The notes below the pieces were generated by a model that searched no databases, had not been told where the DNA came from, and saw only the letters and a list, made by a program, of their open reading frames with translations. From CAZDGK01 sp964505035 (GTDB lineage: Bacteria; Patescibacteriota; Saccharimonadia; UBA4664), in contig CAZDGK010000014.1 of the NCBI GenBank assembly GCA_964505035.1, positions 1 through 26,459 of the forward strand: a stretch of DNA of 26,459 bases. The letters are read 5' to 3'. The position numbers and the translations under genes were made by a program. Below, piece after piece: positions 26,137 to 26,459 of this stretch. How positions within the stretch are numbered: the stretch's first letter is position 1; each line of letters starts with the position of its first letter.

Positions 26137-26459
26137 ATGATGAAATGGCTAGCTGCGGTATTGCTGGGAGCGTGGGCCGGAGCGGCGGCGGCGTACTTGC
26201 TGTATCTGCTGTATGGATTGCGGCTGAGTGTGCCGTTTGTGCCGCTGCCGCGCCGGTTGGTACGGCGGGTGGTGGCCGAGCTGGAGCTGGCGGCTGGTGA
26301 TGAGGTGTGGGACCTAGGCTGTGGCGACGGGCGGGTGCTGGCTGAATGTTTGCGGGTGGCCGGGGTGTCAGCGGTCGGGGTGGAGCAGAACCCGAGCGTG
26401 TGGTTACTGGCCAAATGGCGGCTGGGCCGGCGAGCGCGGGTGGTGCGCGGTGACTTGCG
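26137..26459 (+). CDS. Membrane-anchored class I SAM-dependent methyltransferase (partial, N-terminal 107 residues)
   Basis: The frame starts at the ATG at 26137 (a second ATG follows at once at 26140) and runs off the right edge. Residues 4-27 form a transmembrane helix (WLAAVLLGAWAGAAAAYLLY), followed by a short amphipathic linker. The Rossmann fold starts at about residue 54, with motif I VWDLGCGDGRVLAE (58-70) binding S-adenosylmethionine and an acidic residue at the end of strand 2 (GVEQNP, Glu83). The substrate is unknown; the missing C-terminus would decide. It begins 11 nt after the tRNA-Ser gene, without a clear promoter or ribosome binding site of its own, and may be co-transcribed with the tRNA. 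Confidence 0.85.
   Translation, partial: MMKWLAAVLLGAWAGAAAAYLLYLLYGLRLSVPFVPLPRRLVRRVVAELELAAGDEVWDLGCGDGRVLAECLRVAGVSAVGVEQNPSVWLLAKWRLGRRARVVRGDL

Noticed and set aside
1..26459. CRISPR arrays, insertion sequences or rRNA genes
   Set aside because: No regularly spaced direct repeats, transposase frames with inverted ends, or rRNA-like segments were found on reading both strands.

Overview
The window is a dense, G+C-rich bacterial chromosome segment using the standard code. It carries 33 protein genes (two cut by the window edges) and one tRNA. The gene content suggests a Patescibacteria (CPR) genome, possibly Saccharibacteria-like. The signs are two FemAB-type peptidoglycan bridge transferases, a short MurE-like ligase lacking most of the usual N-terminal domain, a one-gene bifunctional phosphoglucose/phosphomannose isomerase, a GreA-like factor and a dimethylargininase-like protein of unusual subtype. 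No 16S rRNA is present, so the taxonomy is inference. Several other genes look actinobacterial in type (an SsgA-like protein, and an Rv1476-like domain fused to an XpaC-like domain). That would fit an organism living on actinobacterial hosts, but it is not proven.

Layout. 1-5.5 kb: SsgA-like fragment, FemAB 1, two small unknown proteins, exonuclease III back to back with a P-loop kinase, a coiled-coil membrane protein, FemAB 2. 5.4-9.5 kb: small membrane protein, NUDIX hydrolase, MurE-like ligase, a membrane-anchored protein with a Pro/Ala-rich linker and two cysteine motifs, dimethylargininase-like protein. 9.5-14 kb: phosphohexomutase, GreA-like factor, four-helix membrane protein, CIRCE-controlled groES-groEL. 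14-18.7 kb: mostly unknown genes, including two proteins with C-terminal PD-(D/E)XK-like nuclease domains, a 53-aa protein, and a leader with a built-in terminator before two small genes. 18.7-21.7 kb: isomerase and a MacB-type ABC transporter. 21.8-25.9 kb: an envelope cluster (SPFH-like lipoprotein, TelA, XpaC-like membrane protein) and a small acidic protein. 26 kb: tRNA-Ser(GGA) and the start of a methyltransferase gene.

The main pattern not explained by the gene list is two kinds of transcription unit. Most enzyme genes (FemAB, xth, kinase, murE, dimethylargininase-like, phosphohexomutase, greA, isomerase, ABC transporter, both nuclease-like genes) have only a -10 box, often with a TG extension, a few bases before the start codon, and no Shine-Dalgarno sequence; they look leaderless or nearly so. 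The small unknown, membrane and surface proteins, NUDIX, groESL and the TelA cluster instead have a full -35/-10 promoter with a spacer of almost always 17 bp, a 30-150 nt leader, a good Shine-Dalgarno sequence and usually their own hairpin terminator. The two classes also differ in codon use. This suggests two expression programmes interleaved on one chromosome.
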